64,000 bases of DNA, from NCBI GenBank assembly GCA_004298505.1, contig SCRO01000056.1, forward strand, positions 62,001 through 126,000, written 5' to 3'. The position numbers and the translations under genes were made by a program. This document shows, piece by piece, positions 62,906 to 64,000 of this stretch. The DNA comes from Rhodanobacter sp. (GTDB lineage Bacteria > Pseudomonadota > Gammaproteobacteria > Xanthomonadales > Rhodanobacteraceae). Position 1 is the stretch's first letter. Each line of letters starts with the position of its first letter. Below the pieces are notes generated by a model, which was given only the letters and a program-made list of their open reading frames with translations, was not told the origin of the DNA and ran no database searches.

Positions 62906-63342
62906 AGGCGGCGCAAGTGTCGTTGAATGCCAACCAGATCTTTAGCCGTCGAACCCGGCCACGCGGATGACATTGCGGCGCTTGAGTTCGGCGAGTAGCG
63001 GCAGTCAGTGCTCCGACATCGTCTGCAAGGGCACGGCGTTGTCGATCAACAACGCGTCGAAGCCGGGGTCTTGCGCCGCGGGTCCCAGTACGCCGCCGGC
63101 CCAATCGGCCAGCCGCCCCAACCGCACCTACGCGATCGGCGTGCTCCGGCCGATACTCGTCGGCTGCCTGGACGCGCTCACCAGCGTGTTCAACGTCATC
63201 GCACGCACGCGTTGCCGCATACAATCGGGTCGCAGCTATCCGTGAACCTCACGAATCAAGCCGCATACGTACGCCGCTTACAAGCTGTGCTGTTGATTGT
63301 GAAGGGCTCAAGTTCGGAGCATTGGTCTCCTCCCTGGTACCA
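62906..63342. other. Intergenic or decayed region
   Basis: About 440 bp with no intact gene. Minus-strand frames give scraps such as LLIDNAVPLQTMSEH then stop and LPLLAELKRRNVIRVAGFDG, which look like a decayed gene but could not be assigned. Confidence 0.35.
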
Positions 63343-63434
63343 TCAACTCACTTTCAGGACCGGCTTGATGGTGACGCCGCTTGCTGAGTCCTCAAACGCC
63401 TGATTAATCTGATCAAATTCATAGAACTTGATCA
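63343..63434 (-). pseudogene. Zinc-type alcohol dehydrogenase, C-terminal remnant
   Basis: Minus-strand translation ends [20 protein letters not shown] then [10 protein letters not shown] and stop, a typical C terminus of zinc-dependent alcohol dehydrogenases ([21 protein letters not shown]). It directly follows the aldehyde dehydrogenase sequence on the same strand, in another frame. The rest of the gene is missing. Confidence 0.7.
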
Positions 63435-64000
63435 GTATTCACTGGCATATCGTTAACATGAGTCATGCCGGTTCTGATTTTGCGAGCAAATCTCAATCCT
63501 CTGTCCAGATCGCCGGAGAATACGGCACTGGAGAGACCAAATTCCGTGCCATTGGCCAGTTCCAGGGCGTGCCGTTCGTTCCGGGCTTTCTGGATGCCAA
63601 CCAGCGGTCCGAAGACTTCATCGCTGCTGAGCTGCATATCGGGCGTTACGTCACCAAAGACATGTGGCGGCACCATCTGCCCGTGAATTTCACCCTCCAG
63701 GAGTACTTTTGCCCCCTGCTCTTTGGCTTTGGCAATTTTCTGCTGCAGACCTTCAAGCTGGGATTTATTGATGACAGGGCCGATAGCGGTTTCGATCGCA
63801 GAGGGGTCGCCGACGTTCAGCTTGCTGACGTGTGCCACAAACGCTTCTACAAAGCGGTCATACAAGCGCTGATCGACAATAATCCGGTTGATGGCCATAC
63901 AGATCTGCCCCTGATGCAAGAACTTGCCGAACACCGCCGCTTTCACGGCCTGCTCAACATCCGCATCATCAAGCACCACGAACGGGCTGTTGCCACCCAG
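63419..64000 (-). CDS. Aldehyde dehydrogenase (5' end outside window, 3' end truncated)
   Basis: The frame is open to the right edge ([19 protein letters not shown]), so the N-terminal part lies outside. The active-site cysteine is in [11 protein letters not shown]. Normal aldehyde dehydrogenases continue after [10 protein letters not shown] with about 40-50 residues; here the frame ends NTDQVL and stops at 63419, where the alcohol-dehydrogenase remnant begins. The gene was probably truncated by a deletion joining the two. Base composition here is visibly lower in GC than the rest of the window, a sign of recent transfer. Substrate may be an aryl or aliphatic aldehyde. Confidence 0.8.
   Translation of the reverse strand: MGGNSPFVVLDDADVEQAVKAAVFGKFLHQGQICMAINRIIVDQRLYDRFVEAFVAHVSKLNVGDPSAIETAIGPVINKSQLEGLQQKIAKAKEQGAKVLLEGEIHGQMVPPHVFGDVTPDMQLSSDEVFGPLVGIQKARNERHALELANGTEFGLSSAVFSGDLDRGLRFARKIRTGMTHVNDMPVNTDQVL

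Noticed and set aside
62715-63245. Frames over the region after the LysR remnant
   Set aside because: Only fragments such as LAELKRRNVIRVAG are suggestive; both strands contain stops and no family could be assigned.
1-64000. CRISPR arrays, tRNA or rRNA genes
   Set aside because: No regularly spaced direct repeats and no tRNA- or rRNA-like segments were noticed when reading the window.

Overview
The window is about 64 kb of high-GC DNA from a gammaproteobacterium. Gene content (a PEP-CTERM/exosortase A-type exopolysaccharide locus, many ATGA/GTGA start-stop overlaps, TonB receptor, bufferin genes) best fits the Xanthomonadales, probably a Rhodanobacter/Dyella-like member of the Rhodanobacteraceae. 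The genus is an inference; no rRNA or tRNA gene was seen to test it.

Layout. (1) About 1-27.8 kb: a very large exopolysaccharide (EPS) locus. Apart from a 5'-truncated glycosyltransferase at the left edge, it lies entirely on the minus strand and reads from an EpsB-type initiating sugar transferase (27,828) leftwards through the export lipoprotein, chain-length factor, tyrosine autokinase, outer-membrane beta-barrel, secretion ATPase, deacetylase, FemAB-like protein, glycosyltransferases, exosortase A/EpsI fusion, amidotransferase, sulfotransferase, an ATP-grasp enzyme, an alpha/alpha-toroid protein, an O-ligase/polymerase and a Wzx-type flippase. Start codons nested in the upstream stop codon indicate translational coupling. 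No PEP-CTERM substrate protein is visible here. (2) 28.1-33.2 kb: an arsenosugar cluster (arsS, arsM, two TIGR04282/04283-type transferases, a PiT transporter) next to a decayed ACR3 arsenite-pump fragment. (3) 33.6-36.5 kb: a CDP-alcohol phosphatidyltransferase, a TetR regulator with a NemR-like operator, a carboxymuconolactone decarboxylase-like protein and a haloacid dehalogenase. (4) 36.6-42.7 kb: a YnjBCD-like ABC importer behind a TonB-dependent receptor. (5) 43.2-49.8 kb: a bufferin operon (bufA precursor, bufB MNIO/DUF692 enzyme, bufC, doxX) followed by an ECF sigma factor, a small membrane protein, a TVP38-flavoprotein fusion and a DUF3047 protein. (6) 50-64 kb: an accessory region with patatin, DUF427, AraC, two CMD-like proteins, EthD, lipoamide-dehydrogenase-like protein, HigBA remnant, a complete IscB RNA-guided nuclease with its upstream omega-RNA (HEARO) region, DoxX, NrtS-like and flavodoxin genes, and many gene remnants (IS110, MutY, EthD, DoxX, WrbA, LysR, aldehyde and alcohol dehydrogenase).

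How the parts work together. The most informative new signal is a promoter motif, TGAATCC-N17-CTCTAT, found four times, always on the minus strand with identical spacing: before the ECF sigma gene, before bufA, behind the araC gene at 53.3 kb, and before the flavodoxin-family gene at 61.7 kb. It is the likely recognition site of the ECF sigma factor and defines a small regulon joining the bufferin (probable copper-stress) operon to redox genes elsewhere in the window. The second highlight is the IscB element, whose RuvC and HNH catalytic residues all appear intact.
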